Part shown: piece after piece, positions 1-7,000 of the stretch
Numbering within the stretch: the stretch's first letter is position 1
How the letters are laid out: every line of letters begins with the position of its first letter
Assembly: GCF_958350005.1 (NCBI RefSeq)
Contig: NZ_CATWFF010000079.1
Coordinates: 1 to 9,541, forward strand
DNA length: 9,541 bases
DNA from: an uncultured Megasphaera sp.
GTDB taxonomy: Bacteria; Bacillota; Negativicutes; Veillonellales; Megasphaeraceae
Direction of reading: 5' to 3'
Position numbers and translations under genes: made by a program
Notes under the pieces: model-generated
The model's database searches: none
What the model saw: the letters and a program-made list of their open reading frames with translations, nothing else
What the model was told of the DNA's origin: nothing

Positions 1-15
1 TTTTGGAACTTTTAT

Positions 16-45
16 TTAATAATTCACAGCATACTATGCTGTCAG
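16..45 (-). promoter_or_regulatory. possible promoter for a gene beyond the left edge
   Basis: On the minus strand, CTGACA (40-45; five of six bases match TTGACA) is followed after 18 bases by TATTAA (16-21; four of six match TATAAT). The spacer and the end of the -35 box are covered by a perfect 17-base palindrome, an arrangement typical of a repressor operator. It would drive a gene lying to the left of the window. The spacer is one base longer than ideal and the -10 match is modest, so this is a suggestion only. Confidence 0.25.
26..42. repeat. perfect 17-base inverted repeat downstream of mocA
   Basis: The plus strand reads ACAGCAT-ACT-ATGCTGT: two perfect 7-base arms around a 3-base centre, 20 bases past the mocA stop. 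It could form a small hairpin at the 3' end of the operon transcript, but no T-run follows it on either strand, so it is not a convincing intrinsic terminator. Its position between promoter-like hexamers favours an operator. Its existence is certain and its role is inferred. Confidence 0.7.
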
Positions 46-62
46 AACGGAGCGAAACACTG

Positions 63-653
63 TCAAAAGGGCAGATAGTGTTGAAGCTGATGCAGCGTTT
101 CCTGCGTATCTACGTCTATCAGCTCCTGCCGCGGCGGCTCATATATCCACAAATTCTTCCCCTGCGCACGAAGTATGTGCCTTCCTCCCACATCGCCGTG
201 CAGCTGCAGAAGTTCACAGCAATGAACAGCCGAAAAAACAGCAGGGCTCATCAGATGCCGTCCATCAGTCATGGCACCGGCCGACTTGCCGGAAGCGGCA
301 AATCCCTGCAAAAACGAATGAATACTGTCATACTGCAGCAGCGGCTGATCGGCCGGAAAAAAAGCATAGGCATCGGCCTGTCCGACATACTGTACGCCAA
401 GGCGGACAGAAGCGGCCATTCCTTCATCAGCCTGTTCATTGTATACGGCATGGCCGCCTTGGCTGTTACAATACATTAAAATCTCGGGATATGCCGTCAC
501 AGCGAGCAGCCTGTACCCAAACGCCGCCTGAAGGCGCTGCAGTTTCGTCCAGCCATACTGATATAATGGCCGGCCGCCAACAGAACAGAGAAGTTTATTG
601 CTGCCAAAACGGCGGCCTTTTCCTGATGCCAGGTAAACAAGGGCTATATCCAT
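63..653 (-). CDS. mocA: molybdenum cofactor cytidylyltransferase (MocA-type)
   Basis: This is a 196-residue cytosolic nucleotidyltransferase expected to transfer CMP from CTP to Mo-molybdopterin, giving the cytosine dinucleotide cofactor used by xanthine-dehydrogenase-type hydroxylases. The sequence shows the N-terminal nucleotide-binding loop LASGKGRRFGSNK (residues 8-20), the DEGMAASVRLG stretch (76-86), PADQP (100-104, the metal-binding Asp region, with the DQP form typical of MocA), GDVGGRHIL (153-161) and DVDTQE (180-185). Its length is normal for the family. The ATG at 653 is chosen because its A is the last base of the yqeC stop (TAATG) and a purine-rich AAAGGCGGG lies just upstream; the open frame extends to 698 but the added residues match nothing. 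It is the last gene of the operon. CMP rather than GMP specificity is inferred from the motifs and the xdhC/yqeC context. Confidence 0.9.
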   Translation of the reverse strand: MDIALVYLASGKGRRFGSNKLLCSVGGRPLYQYGWTKLQRLQAAFGYRLLAVTAYPEILMYCNSQGGHAVYNEQADEGMAASVRLGVQYVGQADAYAFFPADQPLLQYDSIHSFLQGFAASGKSAGAMTDGRHLMSPAVFSAVHCCELLQLHGDVGGRHILRAQGKNLWIYEPPRQELIDVDTQETLHQLQHYLPF

Positions 654-1399
654 TACGGTTCCCGCCTTTCTGCAGCATACGACGTAATCAGGCCGCATGA
701 AATGTCAAGGAACGCAAAGATACGCCGGGCAGCAGCAATCCGTTCTGCCGTATCTGCCTGCTGCAGTACAGGTACGACCGGTACAGACGGATACCTGGTA
801 TACAGGACTTGCAGACACTGTCCATAAAAAATCCGGGCAAACAGAGCTTCGGTCAGCACCGCATCAGGCGGCAGTCCGGTCAGGGCATAGCGAAAGCAGC
901 CGTCTTTCACCGCCTGTCCAAGGGCACACAACCCGGCCAGGCAGTATATCTGCACCGTATCTGGCGGCACAACCGGCTCGTGACAGGCCATGGCCTTGAG
1001 CGGAAGGCGCTTCGATCCATCGCCTTCTATCAGCACGACGTCAGCCAGCGGGCCGGCAAGGCGGTATAGCCGATCACCAATATACGAGATTTTTCCTGCA
1101 GATCCCAGCGTTCCTGCCACGGCAATACCCTCCTTTTGCAGCTGCCGTTCCACATCCTCCAGAGAACCAGAATATACACCCCACCGCTTCGGCGCCTGCA
1201 TATGCGTCGTCGTGAGGATCAGAACACGCCGTCCCTGATCGGCCAGAAACTGAGCCAGTGCATACAGACTCGTCGTCTTGCCGCCGGCACCGGTAAATGT
1301 CAGAACCGTCGGCTTTGGGGCCTGAGCAGCTGCAGAACCGTCCCAAATAGCAGGCACAGGCTTCAGTATGCCCTTACGGTATGCGAACAGCTGGTGCAT
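653..1399 (-). CDS. yqeC: selenium-dependent hydroxylase accessory protein YqeC
   Basis: This is a 248-residue protein of the YqeC family, found beside selenium-dependent molybdenum hydroxylase genes; its reaction is not established. It has a P-loop-like GAGGKTT (37-43) after a short beta strand (TVLTFT), then ILTTTHMQAP (61-70), and the family hallmark EGDGSKRLPLK followed by HEPVVPPDT (125-148). This suggests a nucleotide-binding enzyme. The roughly 30 residues before the P-loop form a longer, less conserved head than I expect for the family. In the C-terminal half the segment VLQQAD (211-216) stands where relatives usually have an NKxD-like sequence. The ATG at 1399 has a strong GGAGGG six bases upstream (1406-1411), although the frame stays open to 1462. 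The gene overlaps the end of xdhC by 26 bases and touches mocA through TAATG, so translation is probably coupled. Confidence 0.88.
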   Translation of the reverse strand: MHQLFAYRKGILKPVPAIWDGSAAAQAPKPTVLTFTGAGGKTTSLYALAQFLADQGRRVLILTTTHMQAPKRWGVYSGSLEDVERQLQKEGIAVAGTLGSAGKISYIGDRLYRLAGPLADVVLIEGDGSKRLPLKAMACHEPVVPPDTVQIYCLAGLCALGQAVKDGCFRYALTGLPPDAVLTEALFARIFYGQCLQVLYTRYPSVPVVPVLQQADTAERIAAARRIFAFLDISCGLITSYAAERREP

Positions 1400-2474
1400 C
1401 AGCAGCCCTCCAGCGCCGGGCATCTGCCTTTTCACGGTCTTCCCGCCGGGCCCGGACAGCAATCAGTTCCGCAGCAATACTGACAGCAATTTCTTCCGGC
1501 GTTGCCGCTGAAATAGGCAGACCAATGGGAGCATGGCACTGATCGATTTCCTGCGGCGAAAATCCATCAGCTTCCAGCTTTTTCCGGACAAAAGCCAGTT
1601 TCGTCCGGCTGCCGATGACGCCTACATACCAGGGATGACAGGGAAGAACCTGGCGCTGTACTTCATAGTCTCCTACATGGCCCCGGGTCATAATACAGAC
1701 ATAATCATCAGCTGTAACCTCCAGTTCTGCAGGAAGGCATGTTAAATCAGCAACAATCGTCTGGTCAGCTTCGGGAAAGCGGTCAGCGTTGGCAAACTCC
1801 TGACGGTCATCTACAACAGTACAGGAAAATCCCAGATTCACAAGAAGGGGTACCAGGGCCAGGGCTACATGGCCGCCGCCAAAGACGATAACCTTACCGG
1901 GATAGGCCAGAGGCTCGCAGTACCACAGGCATCCCGGTTCCTTTCTGAAACCGCTGCCGCCAGTCAGTGAAGACGGCAGCTGCGCAGCAGCCTGGCAAAA
2001 AGATGGATCAGCACCATTACTTCCACAGGCCGAAATACCATTGCCAACAACGGCCATCATCCATTGTGCCGTATCTGTCACCTTTAGTACGAACCAGCTT
2101 TGCTGCCGCTCCTTGCGGAGGCTGCATATACGGTGCAGGCAGGAAACAAGATTTGGAATCTGCCGTGACAGATACTGACAGAACACCGTCGTAGTACCGC
2201 CGCAGACAGCGCCAATACTGGCGGCATCATCGGGGCGCAGCACATACGTTACGATGCGGGACTGTTTTTCCAGCAGAACCTGCCGGCTTTCTGCACAGGC
2301 TTTATATTCGCCAATGCCTCCGCCAATCGTCCCCGCCGTCGTACCATCGGCAAATACGAGAGCATGACTTCCTTCACGGCGCGGCGCTGATCCCTGACTA
2401 TGCAGAATCGTCAGCAGAACAGCTTCTCGTCCCTGTTTCAGTTCCTGATACAGCCGTTGAAATATATCCACCAT
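1374..2474 (-). CDS. xdhC: XdhC/CoxI family Moco maturation factor
   Basis: This is a 366-residue two-domain XdhC family protein. Characterised relatives bind the molybdenum cofactor, protect it during sulfuration and deliver it to xanthine dehydrogenase. The N-terminal XdhC_CoxI domain contains SQGSAPRREGSHALV (26-40), GTIGGGIGEYKAC (48-60) and a CGGTTTVF segment (91-98). The C-terminal Rossmann domain begins at KVIVFGGGHVALALV (194-208), with VDDRQEFANADRFP (221-234), MTRGHVGDYE (262-271) and VGVIGSRTKLAFVRKKL (284-300). The final 25 residues are a charged, poorly conserved tail that coincides with the yqeC overlap. The ATG at 2474 is preceded by AGGAG about ten bases upstream; the open frame reaches 2654, but that would run through the end of modC. 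With yqeB, yqeC and mocA it indicates that the client is a (probably selenium-dependent) molybdenum hydroxylase rather than, for example, nitrate reductase. Confidence 0.92.
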   Translation of the reverse strand: MVDIFQRLYQELKQGREAVLLTILHSQGSAPRREGSHALVFADGTTAGTIGGGIGEYKACAESRQVLLEKQSRIVTYVLRPDDAASIGAVCGGTTTVFCQYLSRQIPNLVSCLHRICSLRKERQQSWFVLKVTDTAQWMMAVVGNGISACGSNGADPSFCQAAAQLPSSLTGGSGFRKEPGCLWYCEPLAYPGKVIVFGGGHVALALVPLLVNLGFSCTVVDDRQEFANADRFPEADQTIVADLTCLPAELEVTADDYVCIMTRGHVGDYEVQRQVLPCHPWYVGVIGSRTKLAFVRKKLEADGFSPQEIDQCHAPIGLPISAATPEEIAVSIAAELIAVRARREDREKADARRWRAADAPAVRIP

Positions 2475-2496
2475 ATGATGCGATCTCCTCTCTATA

Positions 2497-3534
2497 TTAC
2501 CGATACAGCAGCAGCACATCTTCAGGGCAGACGCCAAAATGATTCTCGCCAGGATTGCCGGCCCCCTTGGCAAGCTGACGGAACAGCGGCGCAGAAACGC
2601 TGTCCTGCCGACAAAAGCGAAAACAAATGCGCCACGAAAAAGGCTGTTCCACACATTCCAGAATCGTTACAGTACAGCGATTTTCCGCTATACCATCATC
2701 AAAGGAATGATCCCGTATGCCGACGGCACACACCGTATCGCCTACATCCTGGCCGACAGTCAGGGTAATCCCCCACGCCGGCACGCAGACCTGACGGCGG
2801 CCCCGTTTCACAGCAGCGGCTATGTTGCGGCATCCCGTCAGCCTGGCCGCAGCCTGCGTCTGCGGCTGTGCAAACACACTGGCCGTCGGCCCCATGACTT
2901 CCACCTGGCCCTGGTTCAGGATGGCAAGGGACGAACATAATTCATAGGCCTCTGCAGGATTGTGCGTCACAAGGATGACGTCTTTGGGAAACTGACGCAG
3001 CAAAGTCCGCATTTCCTCCATAACCTGTCGCTTCAAATAACTGTCCAGGGCGCTGAACGGTTCATCCAGCATCAACAGTTCCGGTTCATTCACCAGAATG
3101 CGGGCCAGAGCTACGCGCTGCTGCTGGCCGCCTGATAACTCGCCGGGCTTCTGCTGCTCCAGGCCATCCAGCTGCAGGCGCGCCATCATGGTGCGGACAC
3201 GCTGCTGGCGCTCCCTTTTTGTCCTGCCATGCCGAACTGCACAGAATATATTCTGTTCTACTGTCATATTGGGGAATAAGGCATAATGCTGAAATAAATA
3301 TCCTGCCCGCCGCTCCTGTACAGGCAGGTCTATCTTGCCCTGACCGTCAAAGAACACGTGCCCGCCTACTTCAATATATCCGTCATCAGGCCGTTCAATA
3401 CCGGCAATACACTGAAGAGTCTTGCTCTTGCCGCATCCCGACGGGCCTAAAATGCCCAGTACGCCCTGACTGCGCCATGCTGCATGGAGCTGAAAGTTTC
3501 CTAATCGCTTTTGTATCTGTACATTCATCGCCAT
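2497..3534 (-). CDS. modC: molybdate ABC transporter ATP-binding protein ModC
   Basis: This is a 345-residue ATPase of the molybdate importer, acting on the inner face of the membrane with ModB. Visible elements are Walker A GPSGCGKS (30-37), the Q-loop FQ (81-82), the ABC signature LSGGQQQR (133-140), Walker B LLMLDEP (153-159) with the catalytic Glu, the D-loop SALD (161-164) and the H-loop His191. The C-terminal third (about 235-345) looks like the TOBE/molybdate-binding regulatory domain of ModC, including VGIRDHSF. The length is normal. The ATG at 3534 overlaps the last 10 bases of modB and has AGAAGGT seven bases upstream; a second in-frame ATG at 3528 is less well placed. It lies 22 bases before xdhC. 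Molybdate specificity is inferred from the modA-modB partners and the Moco context. Confidence 0.95.
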   Translation of the reverse strand: MAMNVQIQKRLGNFQLHAAWRSQGVLGILGPSGCGKSKTLQCIAGIERPDDGYIEVGGHVFFDGQGKIDLPVQERRAGYLFQHYALFPNMTVEQNIFCAVRHGRTKRERQQRVRTMMARLQLDGLEQQKPGELSGGQQQRVALARILVNEPELLMLDEPFSALDSYLKRQVMEEMRTLLRQFPKDVILVTHNPAEAYELCSSLAILNQGQVEVMGPTASVFAQPQTQAAARLTGCRNIAAAVKRGRRQVCVPAWGITLTVGQDVGDTVCAVGIRDHSFDDGIAENRCTVTILECVEQPFSWRICFRFCRQDSVSAPLFRQLAKGAGNPGENHFGVCPEDVLLLYR

Positions 3535-4202
3535 TGCTGCACCTTCTGTCGACGCCGCCGGTCCATCATATTGACAATCAGCAATACAACGGCGCTGATA
3601 GCAATATTAACCAGGACCCATATAAAGGCGTGATATTCATCATTAGTTCGCCACAACTGATATACCGTTGTAGAAATAGTCGCCGTATGCTTGGGTATAT
3701 AGCCAATGAGCATACTCGTTGCGCCGTACTCGCCAAGCGCCCGGGCAAAGGCCAGGACGACGCCGGCAATGATGCCCTGCTTGCAGCAGGGCATGCGGAT
3801 ACGCCAGAAAATGAACGTATCAGACAGCCCCAGTGTGCGGGCACTCCAGGCCAGGGTTTCATCAAAACTTTCAAAAGCACCGCGAGCCGTCCGGTACATG
3901 AGCGGAAAAGCTACGACTACAGACGCAGCTACGCCGCCATACCAGGTCATGACAAATTGGATTCCCTGGTTCTGCAAAAACATTCCTACAGGATGGCGCA
4001 GTCCAAAAAGAACCAGCAAAATCCAGCCGCAGACCGTAGGCGGCAGCACCAAAGGAAGGGTCAGCACAACGTCCAGCAGGCCTTTGAGCAGTTTGGGAGC
4101 TTTGGCCACATAATAGGCAGCAGCAATGCCGATGAAAAATACGATAATACAGGAAATGGCTGCAATGCGCAGACTATTCCATAAAGGATACCAGTCCATC
4201 AT
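3525..4202 (-). CDS. modB: molybdate ABC transporter permease ModB
   Basis: This is a 225-residue integral membrane permease of the molybdate importer. About five hydrophobic segments can be read, roughly at residues 12-33, 43-67, 83-103, 143-166 and 190-211, with a positively charged cytoplasmic tail (DRRRRQKVQQWR). The EAA-type loop that couples to ModC is seen around ARALGEYGATSMLIGYIP (153-170), in the form typical of ModB. The length is normal. Two tandem ATGs (4202 and 4199) are possible. Neither has a recognisable Shine-Dalgarno sequence, and the modA stop lies in the same frame nine bases upstream, so translation probably depends on ribosomes finishing modA. The end overlaps modC by 10 bases, which supports coupled synthesis of permease and ATPase. 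Confidence 0.95.
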   Translation of the reverse strand: MMDWYPLWNSLRIAAISCIIVFFIGIAAAYYVAKAPKLLKGLLDVVLTLPLVLPPTVCGWILLVLFGLRHPVGMFLQNQGIQFVMTWYGGVAASVVVAFPLMYRTARGAFESFDETLAWSARTLGLSDTFIFWRIRMPCCKQGIIAGVVLAFARALGEYGATSMLIGYIPKHTATISTTVYQLWRTNDEYHAFIWVLVNIAISAVVLLIVNMMDRRRRQKVQQWR

Positions 4203-4211
4203 GGCATGCCG

Positions 4212-5048
4212 TTATGAAACCCGGCTGAAGCCAACGCTCTCAAATACGGCCATAGCCTCATCGCCCTGCAGGTACTGAAGAAAGGCCCGGGCTTCTTCTG
4301 GATGTCTGCTGTTTTTCAAAAGGGCTGCCGGATAGATGACCTGGCCGCACATATCCGGCGTTGCCTGATCCAGCGGCGTTAACTTGGCGCTGAACGCATC
4401 GGTGCAGTAAATAACGCCGCAGTCTGCACTGCCTTCACGGACCTGGGTCGTAACTTCTTTGACATTGGACCCGTACGTAATATTGCCATGCTGCGCAGCA
4501 CTTTGTTCATCTACGCCATAAAAGGACAAAATTTTCTGCGTATACTGGCCGACAGGCACATCGCTGTTGCCCATAACCAGCCGGACAGATCCGTTTGTCA
4601 GCTGCTGAGCCATATCACGGAAATTCTGTATCTGTTTGGGATTGCCTTCCGGTGCAACCAGTACGACCTTGTTTTCCAGTAAGTTAACGCGTGTACTGCT
4701 GTCAATAAAATCTAGCTGATCAGGGTTCGCCTGCTGTGATTTTGTTTTGTCAAGCTGATTCATTTGCTTCTGTGCCGCTGAAATGAACAGATCACAGTCA
4801 GCACCATTTTGAATCTGCTTTTTCAGCGTTCCTGACGAATCAAAATTAAAAACCAACTCTACATCAGGATGTTCCTGTTCATAGGTCTTGGCAATCTGCG
4901 ACAGTGTTTCCGTCATACTGGCCGCTGCAAAAACAGTCACTTTCGTCTTGGCTGCTGTTTTTTCTTCTGCCCTATTTCCGCTGCATCCGGCCAATGCGAC
5001 AGTACATACCATAGCTGCCATACCAATAATCAACTGTTTCCATTTCAT
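4212..5048 (-). CDS. modA: molybdate-binding lipoprotein ModA
   Basis: This is a 278-residue substrate-binding component of the molybdate importer. The N-terminus is a lipoprotein signal: basic MKWK, a hydrophobic stretch and a lipobox LAGC with Cys22, so the mature protein would be tethered to the outside of the cytoplasmic membrane. ModA hallmarks follow: VFAAASMTETL (39-49), FDSSGTLKKQI (69-79), DLFISA (86-91) and VPVGQYT (164-170), which supply the serines and tyrosine region used to bind oxyanions. The length is normal for a lipidated ModA. The start at 5048 is forced because an in-frame TGA lies shortly upstream. AAGGAG (5061-5066) is 12 bases from this ATG, an unusually long spacing, and it serves two out-of-frame ATGs better. 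The gene follows the MOSC-MogA gene by six bases. Tungstate as an alternative substrate cannot be excluded from sequence alone. Confidence 0.95.
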   Translation of the reverse strand: MKWKQLIIGMAAMVCTVALAGCSGNRAEEKTAAKTKVTVFAAASMTETLSQIAKTYEQEHPDVELVFNFDSSGTLKKQIQNGADCDLFISAAQKQMNQLDKTKSQQANPDQLDFIDSSTRVNLLENKVVLVAPEGNPKQIQNFRDMAQQLTNGSVRLVMGNSDVPVGQYTQKILSFYGVDEQSAAQHGNITYGSNVKEVTTQVREGSADCGVIYCTDAFSAKLTPLDQATPDMCGQVIYPAALLKNSRHPEEARAFLQYLQGDEAMAVFESVGFSRVS

Positions 5049-5054
5049 GCCGCA

Positions 5055-6032
5055 TCATATCTCCTTATGTTCCACTGCATACGCCACCTCATTCGGCATC
5101 ATCCCACAGTCGCCGGCATCACCGCGGAGGACATCGAGGCCGTGAGAAAGAACAGACATAAATACATCCATACATTCTTCACAGGCTTTGGGACTGCCTG
5201 GCAAATTGATAATTACCGTTCGCCCCCGAATGACGCTGACAGCCCGGGACAACATGGCCCGCCTGGTAATCGTCATGGAAGCAGCCCGCATAGCCTCGGC
5301 AATTCCCGGCACGAGCCGCGTAGCCACGGCCAGCGTCGCTTCCGGAGTTACATCGCGGAGGCTGAATCCCGTGCCGCCAGTCGTCAAAATCAGATCTACC
5401 TGCTCCTGATCAGCCAAGCGGCACAGTTCCGTTTTCAGCGGTTCTTCACCATCAGGAAGGAGCAGCGTTTCCACTACAGTATACCCGGCCTGCTCCAGCC
5501 GGCGGACAACGGTCGGTCCGCTCGTATCTGCCCGTTCATGCCGGCTGCCTTTATCAGATAAAGTAATAACGGCTGCCTTATAAGGGTGCACGTTTCCCGT
5601 TTCAAGGATATGCGCAGCGTCGCCAGGCCGTACGGCACCGCCGTGAATAACCCTGGCAAATACGCCGCTGCGCGGCATAATGCAGTCGCCGACAATGGAC
5701 CGAATAGCACAGGACTGATGACATTCCTTACCAATCTGCGTAATTTCCAGTACGGCTGCGCCACACTGCAGCTTCGTGCCAACAGGCAGGGCCGCTGCAT
5801 CGATGCCCTGAAGGACCAGGTTTTCACCAAAATCACCATATTGTACATCTACTCCATAGTCCCTGCGAAAGGCTTCAATCGTTTCAGCTGCCAATATACT
5901 GATCTGGCGGTGCCAGCGGCCGCCGTGAGCATCGCCTTCCAGGCCCCAGTTCTCCAGAAATTGGCCCACTGAAACAGGATGCTTAGCCGTTCCTTTTTGA
6001 GGACTCACACATATTGCTTCAACTCGCCCCAT
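5055..6032 (-). CDS. mogA: MOSC domain - MogA/MoaB molybdopterin adenylyltransferase fusion
   Basis: This is a 325-residue fusion of two cofactor-related domains. Residues 1-145 form a MOSC domain, known from Moco sulfurases as a probable cofactor- and sulfur-handling unit: note LEGDAHGG (31-38), GDFGENLVLQGID (66-78), GKECHQSCAIR (101-111) and GDCIMPRSGVFARVIHGG (115-132), with Cys104, Cys108 and Cys117 as candidate sulfur carriers. Residues 151-305 form a MogA/MoaB-type domain with AAVITLSDKGS (153-163), LTTGGTGFSLRDVTPEAT (216-233) and INLPGSPKA (275-283), expected to adenylylate molybdopterin with ATP. A 20-residue tail follows. Two tandem ATGs exist (6035 and 6032). I chose 6032 because the GGGGGA ribosome site is then five bases away, but 6035 forms a TAATG overlap with the moaA stop and is nearly as likely. 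Both domains look intact. Confidence 0.9.
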   Translation of the reverse strand: MGRVEAICVSPQKGTAKHPVSVGQFLENWGLEGDAHGGRWHRQISILAAETIEAFRRDYGVDVQYGDFGENLVLQGIDAAALPVGTKLQCGAAVLEITQIGKECHQSCAIRSIVGDCIMPRSGVFARVIHGGAVRPGDAAHILETGNVHPYKAAVITLSDKGSRHERADTSGPTVVRRLEQAGYTVVETLLLPDGEEPLKTELCRLADQEQVDLILTTGGTGFSLRDVTPEATLAVATRLVPGIAEAMRAASMTITRRAMLSRAVSVIRGRTVIINLPGSPKACEECMDVFMSVLSHGLDVLRGDAGDCGMMPNEVAYAVEHKEI

Positions 6033-6034
6033 CA

Positions 6035-7000
6035 TTATCCCCCAATCACATTCATTCCCCGCCGTTCCGTCACGCTGGCAGGTGCGGAAAAACAATGACC
6101 TTTCGGCTTGTTCCGTGCAGCCTGGCAGAACGCCGCATCCAGCTGCTGCCCTTCTTCCCTTCCAGCTGCCAGAAGAGGACGTAAATCAATACCTTCACCA
6201 TAACATAAGCAAGGCTTCAAAAATCCTAGGCTTGTCAGGCGCATGCGGTTGCAGGAAGGGCAAAAGGAATGGCTGTTGGCACTGATGAAGCCAATGCGCC
6301 CTTGAAGCACAGCACTCCGGTAATACACTGCCGGACCATGACCACGACATTCATGGGAAAGCGTCAAATCACTGTAAACCTGCCTCAGCTGCTGCAGCAC
6401 TTCATCCTGCGTATTTCCGGAATACCCTGCCCCTTTGCCAATAGGCATGAGTTCAATAAAGCGAAGGTCTACAGGGAAATTCTCTGCCAGCCTGGCCAGA
6501 GGCAGTACTTGCGAACAGGTCTCAGTCAATAGTACGGCATTTACTTTTGTCGAGATCCCTGAAACAGCAGACTGTCTGATGGCTTTCAGGACTGTATGCA
6601 GATGCGCTCCGCCTGTAAGCCAGGAAAACTGTCTTTCATCCAGCGTATCCAGGCTGATATTAATGCCGTCAATGCCGATATGCTGCAGCTCCGGCAAATA
6701 GGAAGGAAGGAGAATTCCATTAGTCGTAATAGTCACCGACTCAACATGAGCCATCTGTTTCAGCCGACGCAGAAAAGACAAAATCCCAGGCCGCAGAAGG
6801 GGCTCTCCTCCAGTTACCTTGAAATACCGTATTCCCTGCCGTACAGCGGCCTGGCAAATCGTCAGCAGTGCTTCGTAGGACAGAGGCATCTCCGGCAAGG
6901 TCCTATCCTGCGGCGACCGGCAATAGCGGCAGCACAGATTGCAGTTTTCTGTCACTGATATGCGCAGATACGAAATGGTTCTGCCAAATGAATCAATCAC
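6035..7000 (-). CDS. moaA: GTP 3',8-cyclase MoaA (radical SAM)
   Basis: This is a 321-residue radical-SAM enzyme that, with MoaC, converts GTP to cyclic pyranopterin monophosphate, the first step of Moco synthesis. The N-terminal [4Fe-4S] cluster motif is ENCNLCCRYC, with Cys20, Cys24 and Cys27 in the CxxxCxxC spacing (Cys23 is an extra). The SAM-binding GGEP is at 64-67. The second cluster uses Cys247, Cys250 and Cys264 (FCPSCNRMRLTSLGFLKPC). The protein ends in Gly-Gly (NVIGG), the tail known to be needed for MoaA catalysis. The length is normal. The start is a GTG at 7000 that overlaps the moaC stop in a GTGA junction; AAAGGA lies nine bases upstream, and the translated N-terminus (IDSFGRTISYLRISVTENC) matches the family start exactly. 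Translation is probably coupled to moaC. Confidence 0.96.
   Translation of the reverse strand: MIDSFGRTISYLRISVTENCNLCCRYCRSPQDRTLPEMPLSYEALLTICQAAVRQGIRYFKVTGGEPLLRPGILSFLRRLKQMAHVESVTITTNGILLPSYLPELQHIGIDGINISLDTLDERQFSWLTGGAHLHTVLKAIRQSAVSGISTKVNAVLLTETCSQVLPLARLAENFPVDLRFIELMPIGKGAGYSGNTQDEVLQQLRQVYSDLTLSHECRGHGPAVYYRSAVLQGRIGFISANSHSFCPSCNRMRLTSLGFLKPCLCYGEGIDLRPLLAAGREEGQQLDAAFCQAARNKPKGHCFSAPASVTERRGMNVIGG

Noticed and set aside
26..42. Intrinsic terminator for the operon after mocA
   Set aside because: The 7-base stem is followed on the minus strand by GAATTATTAAATAAAAG and not by a T-run, and its GC content is low. No convincing terminator is visible before the window edge.
1374..1399. 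The 26-base xdhC/yqeC overlap as a sign of a sequencing error
   Set aside because: The strong GGAGGG six bases before the yqeC ATG and the intact motifs of both proteins support a genuine overlap; the xdhC tail there is simply unconserved.
3219..4184. A 321-codon open frame on the plus strand, opposite modB and the start of modC
   Set aside because: It lies antisense to two genes with full family signatures, and its translation shows no recognisable domain, being rich in the Gln, Arg and His runs typical of a shadow frame. No Shine-Dalgarno or promoter was identified for it.
4869..5561. A 230-codon open frame on the plus strand across the modA / MOSC-MogA junction
   Set aside because: It is antisense to well-supported genes, has no family resemblance, and bridges two minus-strand genes in a way expected of chance openness.
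6997..7000. moaC/moaA overlap as a frameshift or fusion
   Set aside because: The GTGA junction is an ordinary four-base stop/start overlap. Both proteins have complete termini, including the MoaA N-terminal family start and the Gly-Gly end.
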